Source: Candidatus Defluviibacterium haderslevense
Lineage (GTDB): Bacteria; Bacteroidota; Bacteroidia; Chitinophagales; Saprospiraceae
Direction of reading: 5' to 3'
Assembly: GCA_016712225.1 (NCBI GenBank)
Contig: JADJRL010000003.1
Coordinates: forward strand, 4,539,501 to 4,603,500
Length of the DNA: 64,000 bases
Below the pieces are notes generated by a model that saw only the letters and a program-made list of their open reading frames with translations, was not told the origin of the DNA and searched no databases. Within the stretch, counting starts at the first letter, position 1; the number at the start of each line of letters is the position of its first letter. Of the stretch, positions 42,967-52,982 are shown piece by piece. The translations under genes and the position numbers were made by a program.

Positions 42967-45942
42967 TTAATAATATTCCTTGATATACTCATACGCCCTG
43001 TTATACAAATCCTCGTCTTTAATTTGATATTTTGTCCAAAGCACTTTTCGTAATTCCCGTTTCACTTCTCTTTCTCCAACTGTCGAGTTTTGCCAACCGT
43101 CAAAGCGAACTACTTTAACAATTTCGTCAATATCGTTTACTATACGTTCCACAATGGCTGGTGTCGTGTCGGTTTTCAGTTCAAGAAACAATTCTGTCAG
43201 GGCAGCTTTTGCATTTTTCTGTTCTACTTCAGGTTCAGTTCCTTTCTCGGCTTGTAATGTTTCTTTTGCTAACTGGCAAAGTTCTTTGATGAATTCAATT
43301 GAATTTATCAATCCTTTCTCTGCCTTGTCACGAATGGCTTCCAGTCTTTCACTAAGTCTTTTAAATATTGGATTGTTGCCGTGTTTGTGTAAGCGACTGA
43401 TAAGAATTTTCAAAACCTTCTCTGCTTGCTTTGGGTCTTTCTTATTCATTAAATCGTCAATCACTTCAGCATCCAAAATCATTTCTTCCATATCGTGATT
43501 GATACCCGAAACATGAATGTGCTCATGTATGAGTGCTGTTGTCTGTGCACCTAAAGCATGCCATAACAATCTGCCGTTGTCATCTGATGCTGGTTTTACA
43601 GAAGTGTAAACCTGCGACAACCATTTGTAATCTTTCTCGAATTGATTTAAAACTGGGTCAGGTGATAAGGCTTCCCATAGTTTTGTCAGGCTGCTGAAAT
43701 CTTTTGCAAGAGCATCTCTCTTTTCGTTGGTGTTAATGCAGTCTTGTGCTCTTGATAATCCTTCAAAGCCCGCAATGGTTCTGTCAACACCTACAAAATG
43801 GTTCAAGCATTTTTCCATCCATTCAGGAAGTTTCTCTCTCAATTCCTGCAAGTTTGTAATTACTAGTTTTACACTTTCTTCATCAAATGCAAGTGCTTTT
43901 GCAGTGTCGTCAAATACGCCAAAGTAATCCACAATCCTGCCGAATGTCTTATTTGGGAAAAGTCGGTTTGTTCTGCAAATGGCTTGTAAAAGAGTGTGGT
44001 CTTTCAGTGACTTGTCCAAATACATGGTTTGCAAAATCGGTGCATCAAAACCTGTCAACAATTTTGCTGTTACAATCAGAAATTTCAAGGGCGAATCTGC
44101 ATCGTTGTATTTCTCAACTACTTTTTCTTGCTTGTCTTTGTCCATTGCATACTTCTGTTTGAAATCAAAATCATCATTGGCTGATGAACTGATAACAACT
44201 TCGCTTGCTTCTGGATTTATCAAAAGGTCTAATTCTACTTTGTATTGAACGCAAGCTTCACGGTCTGGCGTTACAATCATGGCTTTTAAACCTTCGGGTT
44301 CAACGTGTGCTTTAAAATGTTCTACAATGTCGGAAACTATGGTTTTTACACGTTCAGGTGATTTTAAAAACACTGCCATGTTAGCGGCTTTCTGACTTAG
44401 CTTGTTTCTGTCTTCTTCACTTAGGTCGTTTGCCATTTCTTTAAAAGCAATGTCCAAACTTTCTTTGTCAATGTGATAATTCGGCAAACGTGGTTCAAAG
44501 TGTAAAGGCAAAGTTGCATTATCTCTTATACTTTCCTGAAAAGTGTAACGGCTCATATATCCGCCACTGTCTTGCTCGGCACCAAAAGCCCAAAATGTAT
44601 TTTTATCCGCTTTATTAATTGGTGTTCCTGTTAAACCAAAAAGAAAAGCATTTGGTAAAGCATTTCGCATTTTACGTCCTAAATCACCTTCCTGTGTTCT
44701 ATGTGCTTCATCAACCATCACAATAATGTTTTCCCGTTTGTTCATGTCGGGATAAGCATCTTTGAATTTGTGCACCATCGTAATGATAATTTTCCGAGTG
44801 TCTTGTTCCAATAGCTTGTGTAATTCTTTGATGCTATCGGTAGTAATCATGTTGGGCACATCGGCAGTGTTGAACGTGGCTGTGATTTGAGTATCTAAAT
44901 CTACTCTGTCCACTACAATCATAACTGTTGGATTATTTAGGTCTTGTTGCTTTCTTAATTTCTGAGCAGCAAACAACATCAACAACGATTTTCCAGAACC
45001 TTGAAAATGCCAAATCAATCCTTTCTTAATTTCTCCTTCTCTTACCCGTTGCACAATGGCATTGGCTCCTTCGTATTGCTGATAGCGGCAAACCACTTTT
45101 ATTTTTTTCTTCTTGCTGTTGGTGGCGTAAACGGTGTAATACTGCAAAATATCCAACAGCGTTGAAGGCTTGAGTAAATGCGTTAATTGTTTGGCTACAT
45201 CTTGCAAACCGATGAAATGACTTAAATCGTGTTTTTCATCTTCTAAACGCCATGGTGCCCAAAACTCCAAAGGAGTTCTTACACCACCGATAAATATTTC
45301 TTTGCCTTCGGTAGCAAACGAAAACACATTGGGAACAAATAATTGCGGAACGGAATTTTCATAGACCACATTGATATCATGTGCTCCATCAAACCAAGTA
45401 ACAGAAGGACGCACAGGTGTTTTAGCTTCTCCAACAACCAACGGAATTCCGTTGACAAACATCACAATATCAGGAATTTTGGTTTCTCTTGCTCTTAGTT
45501 TAAACTGATTGCAAAGCACAAAACTGTTGTTCTTCAATACTTCAAAATCAATCAGGCGAATAGCAACATGCTCGTTGTTTTTACCAATTGGAAGAGTTAC
45601 TTCATTGCGAAGCCATTTAGAAAATTCTTCATTAGCTCTTACCAAACCCACATTGTTTACTGTAATCAGAATGGCTCTGAGTTTATGAATAACTTCTTCT
45701 GCTCTGTCGGGATTTGCGGCAATATCAGGATTGAGGCGGCAAAGCGCTTCTTTCAATTCCCTTTCTACAAACACTTCGGTATAATCCCGTTGCAATAAAT
45801 CGGCTTGCACATATTTCCATTTTACCGAATCATATTCTACGGCATCCTCTTTTACTACATTGCCTTCCACAGCATTTAAGTTCACCCCAGTGAATTGGTG
45901 AATTATAAAATGCTCTACGGAATTTTGTTCATTGAATGTCAT
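42967..45942 (-). CDS. hsdR: Type I restriction subunit HsdR
   Basis: A 991-residue translocase/endonuclease. The N-terminal nuclease motif is PDIVMFVNGIPLVVGEAK (D158, E172, K174). Motor motifs are Walker A HFQGSGKS, DEAH in VMVDEAHRTQ, and motif III FGLTGTPI; the region ICRTNRLFPNKTFGRIVDY is motif VI-like. HsdR binds HsdM2HsdS and cleaves foreign DNA after translocation. It is separated from hsdS by two extra genes, in an arrangement known from Rlo-type type I loci. It lies 3 bp after the PD-(D/E)xK-like gene. Confidence 0.95.
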   Translation of the reverse strand: MTFNEQNSVEHFIIHQFTGVNLNAVEGNVVKEDAVEYDSVKWKYVQADLLQRDYTEVFVERELKEALCRLNPDIAANPDRAEEVIHKLRAILITVNNVGLVRANEEFSKWLRNEVTLPIGKNNEHVAIRLIDFEVLKNNSFVLCNQFKLRARETKIPDIVMFVNGIPLVVGEAKTPVRPSVTWFDGAHDINVVYENSVPQLFVPNVFSFATEGKEIFIGGVRTPLEFWAPWRLEDEKHDLSHFIGLQDVAKQLTHLLKPSTLLDILQYYTVYATNSKKKKIKVVCRYQQYEGANAIVQRVREGEIKKGLIWHFQGSGKSLLMLFAAQKLRKQQDLNNPTVMIVVDRVDLDTQITATFNTADVPNMITTDSIKELHKLLEQDTRKIIITMVHKFKDAYPDMNKRENIIVMVDEAHRTQEGDLGRKMRNALPNAFLFGLTGTPINKADKNTFWAFGAEQDSGGYMSRYTFQESIRDNATLPLHFEPRLPNYHIDKESLDIAFKEMANDLSEEDRNKLSQKAANMAVFLKSPERVKTIVSDIVEHFKAHVEPEGLKAMIVTPDREACVQYKVELDLLINPEASEVVISSSANDDFDFKQKYAMDKDKQEKVVEKYNDADSPLKFLIVTAKLLTGFDAPILQTMYLDKSLKDHTLLQAICRTNRLFPNKTFGRIVDYFGVFDDTAKALAFDEESVKLVITNLQELREKLPEWMEKCLNHFVGVDRTIAGFEGLSRAQDCINTNEKRDALAKDFSSLTKLWEALSPDPVLNQFEKDYKWLSQVYTSVKPASDDNGRLLWHALGAQTTALIHEHIHVSGINHDMEEMILDAEVIDDLMNKKDPKQAEKVLKILISRLHKHGNNPIFKRLSERLEAIRDKAEKGLINSIEFIKELCQLAKETLQAEKGTEPEVEQKNAKAALTELFLELKTDTTPAIVERIVNDIDEIVKVVRFDGWQNSTVGEREVKRELRKVLWTKYQIKDEDLYNRAYEYIKEYY

Positions 45943-45945
45943 AAT

Positions 45946-46551
45946 TTAAATGGTAATACTTTTTTGTCTGGTAAATTCAACTCCAATTATATCTTTCAAT
46001 ATTCTTTTCTGAATCATTTCGGTTGGTGCAAGTCCAGCATGTTTTGGATTTACTAAAATAGGCTTTGTAATTTGTGATGCTAAATGTGGATGATGTTCTT
46101 TAAAACTCAATATGGTTTCTTCAAACTTTTCCCTCGCATCTTTTATCCACTTACTCGGCTGTGTCCTAATTCTCTTAATTTCGATAAAACAAATTTTATT
46201 ATCAAATTGAAGAAAACCTTCACATCTTTTAATCCATTCAGTTCCAACATTATCCGAAGAAAATTGAACTATTGTTCTGTTTTCATCATCTAAATCATAA
46301 ATGCCCGTTCTGAAAATTAGAACACACCAATCAACTGCCTTAAATATGACATCAACCCCTGAATTGTTTGTAATGGTTAAATCCCAAATTTCGGGGTTTG
46401 CAATATCAACCCTTGCAGGTGTACTATTACCACCAGCTTCATCTGTAATACCAAACTGTGGATTTGGAATATTAGCTAAACAAGGAAGTGTGTTCGTTGT
46501 GCAATTACCATCAGGGTTAGCACAGGGTGTTGTATAAAAATCTATTGGCAT
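45946..46551 (-). CDS. PD-(D/E)xK-like partner of the embedded ATPase
   Basis: A 201-residue protein. CEGFLQFDNKICFIEIKR has E111 and E124-I-K126, an (E)...ExK arrangement of the PD-(D/E)xK nuclease fold, followed by WIKDAREKFEET, a helix often carrying the further Lys/Gln. The N-terminal 50 residues are low in structure with several Cys. It overlaps the ATPase gene by 10 bp, so the two products probably act together. A nuclease or effector of a defence pair is inferred; catalytic activity is not shown. Confidence 0.6.
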   Translation of the reverse strand: MPIDFYTTPCANPDGNCTTNTLPCLANIPNPQFGITDEAGGNSTPARVDIANPEIWDLTITNNSGVDVIFKAVDWCVLIFRTGIYDLDDENRTIVQFSSDNVGTEWIKRCEGFLQFDNKICFIEIKRIRTQPSKWIKDAREKFEETILSFKEHHPHLASQITKPILVNPKHAGLAPTEMIQKRILKDIIGVEFTRQKSITI

Positions 46552-47762
46552 AAATCTTCAAGGTCTAAGAGTTTAGAAAATTCATCATTTGATTCAGCCA
46601 AACCTTCATTCAAATAATTTTCATCAGATGGAAGGCCTTTATATTCTTTCAATTTTTCGATAGTTCCATTTTTTTCATCCAACTGATAAACCACTAAATC
46701 ATTACCATCAACTGTTGATACCAAGGGTACAATTTCATTTAATTTAGCTTTTAAATCATCAGAATTGACTTTCGGTTTTAGTTTGTTTGCTTCAACAGCT
46801 AAGGTCAAATAATTTATTAAATATGGACTATGCGTTGTCATAATCAACTTATTACCTTTATTAATATTGTTAAATTCAAGTAAGCTATTTAACATTTTTT
46901 GTTGTGAACTAGGAAAAAGATTCTGTTCAGGTTCTTCTACAATGTTTATAAAACAATCGTTTTTAGTTAAATTCGATAATAAGTCAATGGCTGTATTTTG
47001 TAAATCCTCGTTTATCGTTTTATCAATTAATATTTTGAGCAATTGATTTCTTAACTTTTCTTTTTCTTCAATACTAAGTTTTGTTTTGGTGAAGTCAGTC
47101 ACTTTATTTATTCCTTCTGCAAGATTTTTTGAAACCAAGTATAATGGAATTGAGGACTGCAATCCACTAGAGGCTTCAGATAATATTATTTCGTAATCAT
47201 TTCCATATAACTTAAAAGATCTTTTCTTTTTGTCAAATCGATATTCTATATCATTAATTGGTATTTTTAAATTATCATCTATCTCTTCATTAGAACGAAT
47301 AAATTCTTCCAAAAAAGTATTTAATGTAAATGGTAAATATTTTAGTTTTTCTGGCTGAACAACCGCACTTACAAAATTTCTTTCTGCAGGCACATACATA
47401 ACCTTTGGGATCAAATAACCATCATTTTTGTTTTTGAATACCTTGAAATTTGTTTCTGAATATTTAAAGGAATATGCGAAGCCTGAATATTCTATTTCAG
47501 ATTCGTCTCGAAAGAAATTATGAATATTTTGATAAGCACAATGCTTTTTTCTGAAACGATTGTAAATTTCTAAATCTTTGGCTTTAATGTCGCCTCTTAC
47601 CAATGCTTTTTCCATCCATGTAAAAGTCGAAATTAACTTAGCTATAGTACTTTTCCCCGAACCCTGATTACCGATAAAAACGGTAACTTTTTTCACGTCT
47701 ATCCATTCTGTACCGAAGCCTTCTTTGATGGGTCCGAAATTCTTTATTCTGATTTTACTCAT
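46542..47762 (-). CDS. ABC/AAA-type ATPase embedded in the restriction operon
   Basis: A 406-residue RecF/OLD-like ATPase. Walker A is GNQGSGKST (31-39), the signature-like segment is SEASSGLQSSIPLYL, Walker B is FINIVEEPEQNLFP, and the H-loop is MTTHSPYLIN. This set matches the SMC/RecF ATPases found in defence pairs such as RloA, Septu PtuA and AriA. It lies 38 bp after hsdS and overlaps the downstream partner. A second immunity layer within the restriction operon is likely, by analogy with Rlo genes. Confidence 0.85.
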   Translation of the reverse strand: MSKIRIKNFGPIKEGFGTEWIDVKKVTVFIGNQGSGKSTIAKLISTFTWMEKALVRGDIKAKDLEIYNRFRKKHCAYQNIHNFFRDESEIEYSGFAYSFKYSETNFKVFKNKNDGYLIPKVMYVPAERNFVSAVVQPEKLKYLPFTLNTFLEEFIRSNEEIDDNLKIPINDIEYRFDKKKRSFKLYGNDYEIILSEASSGLQSSIPLYLVSKNLAEGINKVTDFTKTKLSIEEKEKLRNQLLKILIDKTINEDLQNTAIDLLSNLTKNDCFINIVEEPEQNLFPSSQQKMLNSLLEFNNINKGNKLIMTTHSPYLINYLTLAVEANKLKPKVNSDDLKAKLNEIVPLVSTVDGNDLVVYQLDEKNGTIEKLKEYKGLPSDENYLNEGLAESNDEFSKLLDLEDLCQ

Positions 47763-47800
47763 TGTATTACTTTTCTATTGTTCAAATTTGTAATTATTTA

Positions 47801-48982
47801 TTATCCTAAAATTTCATTTAATAGTTTTTGCTTCAAATTCTTCAAAGTTGTTTTCTGTCGCTTTAGTTGATTGACTGTACTGTCTAACTGTTGCAAAACT
47901 TCTAAAATCTTTTGCTGTTTTTTCAAATCAGGAAAAGAAACTTGCAATTCGGCTAAATCTTTCCATTTGGTCCTTGGTGAAAGTGAACCTGCTGAAGTGC
48001 TGACAGCATGTTGAATAAAAGCATCTGACGAAATATAATAAGGCAATAATCCTTGCAACAATTTTTTTGCTTTGGCTCTGATTACTAAAATATCGCTTGA
48101 ACATATTCCATCAAAATCGGCAACAGCTACTTTCTTTAAATAGGCTCTGCGTTTGCCAAACATCACATCGCCTTTACAAAAGCGTTTGGTAAAAGTGGTT
48201 CCGTTGGCAACTAATCCAAAACCCTGCAATTGAAAATTGTCTGCTTCAATCCATTCCAAACCCACAAAGCGATCCACTTCTTTTTCGTGTTCGGGATATT
48301 TCTTATCACATTCAGTTATTTCGCCAAATGTGGTTGATGTGCAGTTCTTGCTGTTCAATAAATCCCCAAATCTTGGTTCTTTGCTTAACAAACCATTTAC
48401 CATTGATTTTTGTAACGCCTTCAAATTCTTCTCCTGCCCATCTACCTTCTCTATAGCCATTTCTATGGATTGAAAAAGGGCTGCTATTAGTTTTTGCTCG
48501 TAGAGTGGAGGAAGGGGGATTTCTAAATCCTTTATTCTTTCAAAAGTAATATTGAAAATATTGGTAGTTCCTTGCGTTCTTCCTGCAATAAAATCTTTCG
48601 ATTCATTGGATAAAAGATAGTTAAAGAGATAAAATGGATGAATGGTTTCTTTGGGTTTTAGAATTGCCATGAAGCCACCTGCGTATGAATTTGTGTCCTC
48701 GTTACAGAAACCAACTTTACCTGTTTGTTCTTTACTGTTTGCAACTGAAATCAAAATATCATCCTTCATCAACTTTTGCGAATCTTTTACTTTCACTGTA
48801 TCTGAAACATATTTGAGATTATGCAAACTCACTTTGCTATTTTCAAAATCAACATTGTGTGAACGAAGAATTGCATAACCACCTGAATCAACTTCATCTT
48901 TAGTGGAAAACACAACACCCCTAACGAAGGTGCATGCTTCATCAAGTGTTAATGATTTCCATTTATTTTTTTTCAACTTCAT
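47801..48982 (-). CDS. hsdS: Type I specificity subunit HsdS
   Basis: A 393-residue protein with two target-recognition domains, each followed by a conserved helix (QKLIAALFQSIEMAIEKVDG after the first, QQKILEVLQQLDSTVNQLKR after the second). TRD1 spans about 1-165 and TRD2 about 210-350. It sets the bipartite DNA recognition sequence of the methylase and nuclease. The start overlaps the hsdM stop by 1 bp. The target sequence cannot be predicted. Confidence 0.93.
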   Translation of the reverse strand: MKLKKNKWKSLTLDEACTFVRGVVFSTKDEVDSGGYAILRSHNVDFENSKVSLHNLKYVSDTVKVKDSQKLMKDDILISVANSKEQTGKVGFCNEDTNSYAGGFMAILKPKETIHPFYLFNYLLSNESKDFIAGRTQGTTNIFNITFERIKDLEIPLPPLYEQKLIAALFQSIEMAIEKVDGQEKNLKALQKSMVNGLLSKEPRFGDLLNSKNCTSTTFGEITECDKKYPEHEKEVDRFVGLEWIEADNFQLQGFGLVANGTTFTKRFCKGDVMFGKRRAYLKKVAVADFDGICSSDILVIRAKAKKLLQGLLPYYISSDAFIQHAVSTSAGSLSPRTKWKDLAELQVSFPDLKKQQKILEVLQQLDSTVNQLKRQKTTLKNLKQKLLNEILG

Positions 48983-50454
48983 TATTCTATCCCAATTTTA
49001 TCAAGTTGACTGTATAAATTCTGCAAGGAATTGTTTATTAATTTTTGACTTGATTTAATTTCAGCAATCAAGTCTTTAACTTTGTTTTCGTTTATAGCAT
49101 TGTTTAGTTTGAAGTAAAGTTGGATGTTCAGATTTCCATTGTTTTCAAGCGTTGCTTTATTACTCACAACTTTAGCAAATCCATCAATGTCTTTGTAATT
49201 CCAATATGCTTTGGATATTTTGTCAATATGTTTTGGTTCTAACCAGGCATTTGTTCTGTCAATTCTTAATTCATCTTTTGCATCAATGAAAATTATTTTT
49301 CCCTTTCTTTCCTTTGACTTTTTCATACGGCACACCAGCAAACAACTTTCCATGCTGCTGTTATAAAAAAGGTTTTTGCCCAAACCAATTACCGCATCTA
49401 CAAAATCTAATTCAATCATGCGTTTGCGTATTTCGGCCTCACTGTCTCTAAACAACACGCCATGCGGCCAAAGCACTACACAACGACCTGTTTCGGGGTT
49501 GAGGCTTTTCATAATATGTTGTTGAAAAGCATAGTCGGCACAACCTTGTGGTGGTGTTCCCCAAATGTTGCGTCCAAAAGGGTCATTCATCCATTTGCTT
49601 TGGCTCCACTTTTTTACGCTGTAAGGCGGGTTAGCCATTATCACGTCAAACTTTTTCAGTTCGTCATTCTCCAATATCTGTGGGCTGTCTAAGGTGTCGC
49701 CCTGCACAATCAAAAACTCATCTACATTGTGCATAAACATATTAATACGTGCAATGGCAGAGGTAATGAGGTTGAGTTCCTGCCCGTAAAGTTTCAGCGT
49801 TCTGTATTCTTTTCCTTGTTCTTTCAGGTGCAAAGCGGCACTCAGCAAAATACCGCCGCTACCGCATGTGGGATCATAAATGCTTTCGCTGCTTTTAGGG
49901 TCGGTAATTTGCGTCATCAGCTTTACCACCGTACGGTTGGTGTAAAACTCAGCTGCGGTATGTCCACTGTCGTCAGCAAATTTCTTAATCAGGTATTCGT
50001 AGCCTTCGCCCATAATGTCATGGGGCACTTCGGCAATGGTGAGTTTCATTTTACTAAAATGCTCAATCAGGTCAAGCATTTTCTCATCACTCATTCTGCG
50101 TTTGTTGGTCCATTGGGCATCACCAAACACATCATGCAGCATTTCAAAGTTGGCTTTCTCAATGCCATTCAGTGCTTTTTGTAAATATGCACCCACATCA
50201 ACGGTTTTCTTTCTTACATCTTCCCAATGGCACCCTTTTGGTATTTGAAAACGGTGGTTCTCGGCAAACTCAGCAAAAGTCAAGTCGCCATCGCTTTGGT
50301 CTAATGCGGTTTGGAATTCTTCGTCCCACAAGTCGCTTACCCGTTTGAAGAACAACAGAGGAAAAATATATTGTTTAAAGTCAGCCGCATCAATCATTCC
50401 TCTCAGTATGTTAGCTGCTCCCCACAGATAATCCTCTAATTGTTTTTGGGTCAT
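48982..50454 (-). CDS. hsdM: Type I DNA methyltransferase HsdM
   Basis: A 490-residue adenine methyltransferase of the type I gamma class. SAM motif I is YDPTCGSGGIL, the catalytic motif IV is MANPPYSVKKW. N-terminal helical region and C-terminal helices match HsdM. It methylates N6-adenine at sites chosen by HsdS. It is the first gene of the six-gene operon. Its upstream side is bordered by the repeat region. Confidence 0.95.
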   Translation of the reverse strand: MTQKQLEDYLWGAANILRGMIDAADFKQYIFPLLFFKRVSDLWDEEFQTALDQSDGDLTFAEFAENHRFQIPKGCHWEDVRKKTVDVGAYLQKALNGIEKANFEMLHDVFGDAQWTNKRRMSDEKMLDLIEHFSKMKLTIAEVPHDIMGEGYEYLIKKFADDSGHTAAEFYTNRTVVKLMTQITDPKSSESIYDPTCGSGGILLSAALHLKEQGKEYRTLKLYGQELNLITSAIARINMFMHNVDEFLIVQGDTLDSPQILENDELKKFDVIMANPPYSVKKWSQSKWMNDPFGRNIWGTPPQGCADYAFQQHIMKSLNPETGRCVVLWPHGVLFRDSEAEIRKRMIELDFVDAVIGLGKNLFYNSSMESCLLVCRMKKSKERKGKIIFIDAKDELRIDRTNAWLEPKHIDKISKAYWNYKDIDGFAKVVSNKATLENNGNLNIQLYFKLNNAINENKVKDLIAEIKSSQKLINNSLQNLYSQLDKIGIE

Positions 50455-50659
50455 GTTTTATTCTTGAAATCCGTTAGTAAAGTTAAATTTATGTGGTTAA
50501 AAATTGGCATTTTTTTTCTGCAAAATGGCTCTTTTTGTTTGGTAAAAGGGTCGAAATCGTATTTCTAGGAAATAGCAAATGTACAAATTGTTCGGTTGCC
50601 AAAGAATTTCTAAATATTTTACACTTTGGAAAAAATAATACCCTAAGCTTTAGGTTATT
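50455..50659. promoter_or_regulatory. hsdM upstream region
   Basis: Non-coding sequence that should hold the hsdM promoter. On the minus strand TAACTTTA lies about 30 bp before the ATG and could be the -7 element. The small plus-strand open frame here (50493-50687) shows no protein-like composition and is not called. Confidence 0.4.
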
Positions 50660-52490
50660 CCATAATTATAGGGACAAACTGAGTTAGCAAAAAGACCTCA
50701 ATTGTCTCATAAGGAGAAATATACATAATAATATGACGTTTTTTTAATTCTCAACAAACAAATTTTACCCCCCAAAAGCCGTGTTTAATGCATAATTCAA
50801 TTTCGGACGATCATCCCAATTTTTATTTTCCTAATGTTTTTATTTTGTTTCCATCCTAACAAGTGCGTACTAAATTCATGACCTAGTTTTTATCAAGTTA
50901 TAATGTGTAAGTGCATAATCCGAAGCCTAATGACTCAATCTAATTTTCTATCTAGTCATTCTATGGTGTTAAAATTTAATATTCTATCTGTAAATTAGGT
51001 AATATTTTAACTGCTTTGTTCTCTGTGGGCGGGCAAAAAAAAGACTCTTTTATTATTTTGAAACGCCAGAGTGTGTATTTTGCAATACCATATGATTGTC
51101 CTAATTTTCATTACTTATTAGTTGGTATTTTATTGTATTTTAAATATTGGCGAATATAAGAAAAGATTAAATGGGTTTTCCTTGTCATTTAAAGCTTTGG
51201 CTAATTTAGTTTGTCGTAAGCATTTATTCTAATAGTTATTGGTTTTGGGCAAATAAAGATTTGTAGCAACTTATTGGGCTTGTTAAATTGCATGTAATAA
51301 ATGAAGTTTGGAAAAAAATCAAACATAAGGGGTTTATAAATGCGCGTAAACACTATAAGTATACCATAAGAGATTGTAAATGATTTATAAATTTTATTTA
51401 AACAATTTTTTTTACCCTCAAAATCGGGGTGTAGGTTCTACTTCAATTTCCTGTGTTTGGATTAAATCCACTTTGAAAGACAATAAGAATAATCGTTTTA
51501 ATAAATGGGGTATTCTTTTGCCTCCTGATATTCAATTTTCTTAAAGATTAGCATGAATTTCTTTCCTATACTATATTTGTAAAATATTGGTAACTATAAG
51601 ATGGATATTAAGGCATTTCTTTTGAATTTTAGGATTTGGCCTTTGGGTTATGCAAGGGTTATACCGTAAATTATCATGGTGTTATGCTTAAACAAAATTT
51701 GTAAATGGTGATTCTTGCCGTAAAATGATTCATAAAAGATCCAAATTGGCAAATAAAGCATAAGAATCGTTGGGCTGCTTTCGAATTATAGTGACAAGTT
51801 GCGTTGGCAAAAAGTACGCCATCCTTCATAAGAGCCCTCTATACATATATACTATAGTACGTTCTTTCATTTTCAAATACCAAAATTTTTATCCCTTAAA
51901 AGTGGTCTTTAAAATGTTATTCTATTTCGGATGTTTTGATTAAATTCTCTTTTGAAGAAATTAAGATTAATCGTCTTAAAAAATTGTGCAGTCTATTAAC
52001 CAATGATATACACTATACTTACTGATCTTCATGATTTAAACACCTACTTATATTGGTTTATTATTGCCAAATATAAGAAAAGATATTAAGGCATTTCCTT
52101 TGACTTTTAAATATTAGGTGTTGCTGAAGCGTATTTACTTATATTTATCATTGTGTCTTGACTAAGCAAAATTGTAAATCTTGCCGTTAAATGATTCATT
52201 AAAGACCCAAAATGGCATATAAAGTATAAGAATCATGAGATGTGCTCGAATTATCGTGACAAGCTGAATTGTCAAATAAACGTCATAATCCATAAGGTGG
52301 TACATATTATAAAGTATAATTCAACCATTTCTAAAAACAAAATTTTATCTCTTTAAATCGGTCTTTAAAAACTAATTCCATTTCGGACGTTTCTCTCAAT
52401 TTTTAAATTTCAAATTCTCACATACCACAATTGGATATGTAATATTGTTATAAAACGATATGCTAACTCTCTGAAAATCAATAATAAATA
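50660..52490. repeat. About four diverged tandem units, non-coding
   Basis: The 1.8-kb stretch repeats itself with heavy decay. One anchor, CAAAATTTTTATCCCTTAAA and its variants, occurs near 50758, 51403, 51881 and 52338. A second, AATATAAGAAAAGAT, occurs at 51153, 51593 and 52070; a third, GGCAAATAAAG, at 51248, 51748 and 52214; a fourth, ATTTCGGAC, near 50800, 51924 and 52380. Unit length is about 440-480 bp, with the first interval near 645. No reading frame is preserved between units, so they are not gene copies. The function is unknown. Confidence 0.75.
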
Positions 52491-52685
52491 GAAAATTATA
52501 TGATTTTTTTTTGACTGATAAATATCCAAATATAATAATTTGCTGGATTTATTCAATTTCAAAGCAATTATACTTGTGATCCCCAGATAAATATTACTTC
52601 ATGACATTCTCCTTAAAAACCACTCCCGGCTTTAGCTAAAAAAATATAGACTTAATCTCCTTTTTTCAATTTGGTGACCAATTTC

Positions 52686-52913
52686 TCAGGTTAAGGATGA
52701 TTTTGTTGAATTTGGGTTTATTTGAATTGTTACATTTAGGGCTTTACATAGCTTGAGAAGTGTTTTAACGGTCATATTTGTTTTCTTTGGCGAGAATAGC
52801 TCATTAACTCTGACTCTTTCAGTCTGCATTCTATCTGCAATCTGTTCCTGGGTTAGGCTAAGTTCTTCCTTTCGGGCCTTAAGTTGATTTATAAGATTGT
52901 TATAGTCTTGCAT
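52686..52913 (-). CDS. XRE-family helix-turn-helix regulator
   Basis: A 75-residue DNA-binding protein. The helix-turn-helix is LSLTQEQIADRMQTERVRV, followed by the fourth and fifth helices (MTVKTLLKLCKALNVTIQIN). This resembles HigA-type antitoxins or small repressors, but no toxin gene is next to it. It lies 69 bp downstream of a serine recombinase gene on the same strand, so it may control that gene. Its operator is not identified. Confidence 0.85.
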   Translation of the reverse strand: MQDYNNLINQLKARKEELSLTQEQIADRMQTERVRVNELFSPKKTNMTVKTLLKLCKALNVTIQINPNSTKSSLT

Positions 52914-52982
52914 TTTTTTTGTTTTGATGTCCCTTTCAATAAGTTCTCTATAGTACTACTCATAATGAATCGAATGAAAATC

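Noticed and set aside
50493..50687. Plus-strand open frame of 64 codons before the tandem repeats
   Set aside because: It lies in the hsdM promoter region, runs into the repeat array and has no recognisable protein composition.
50660..52490. CRISPR array
   Set aside because: The repeats are hundreds of bases long, heavily diverged and not separated by uniform spacers; no cas gene is present.
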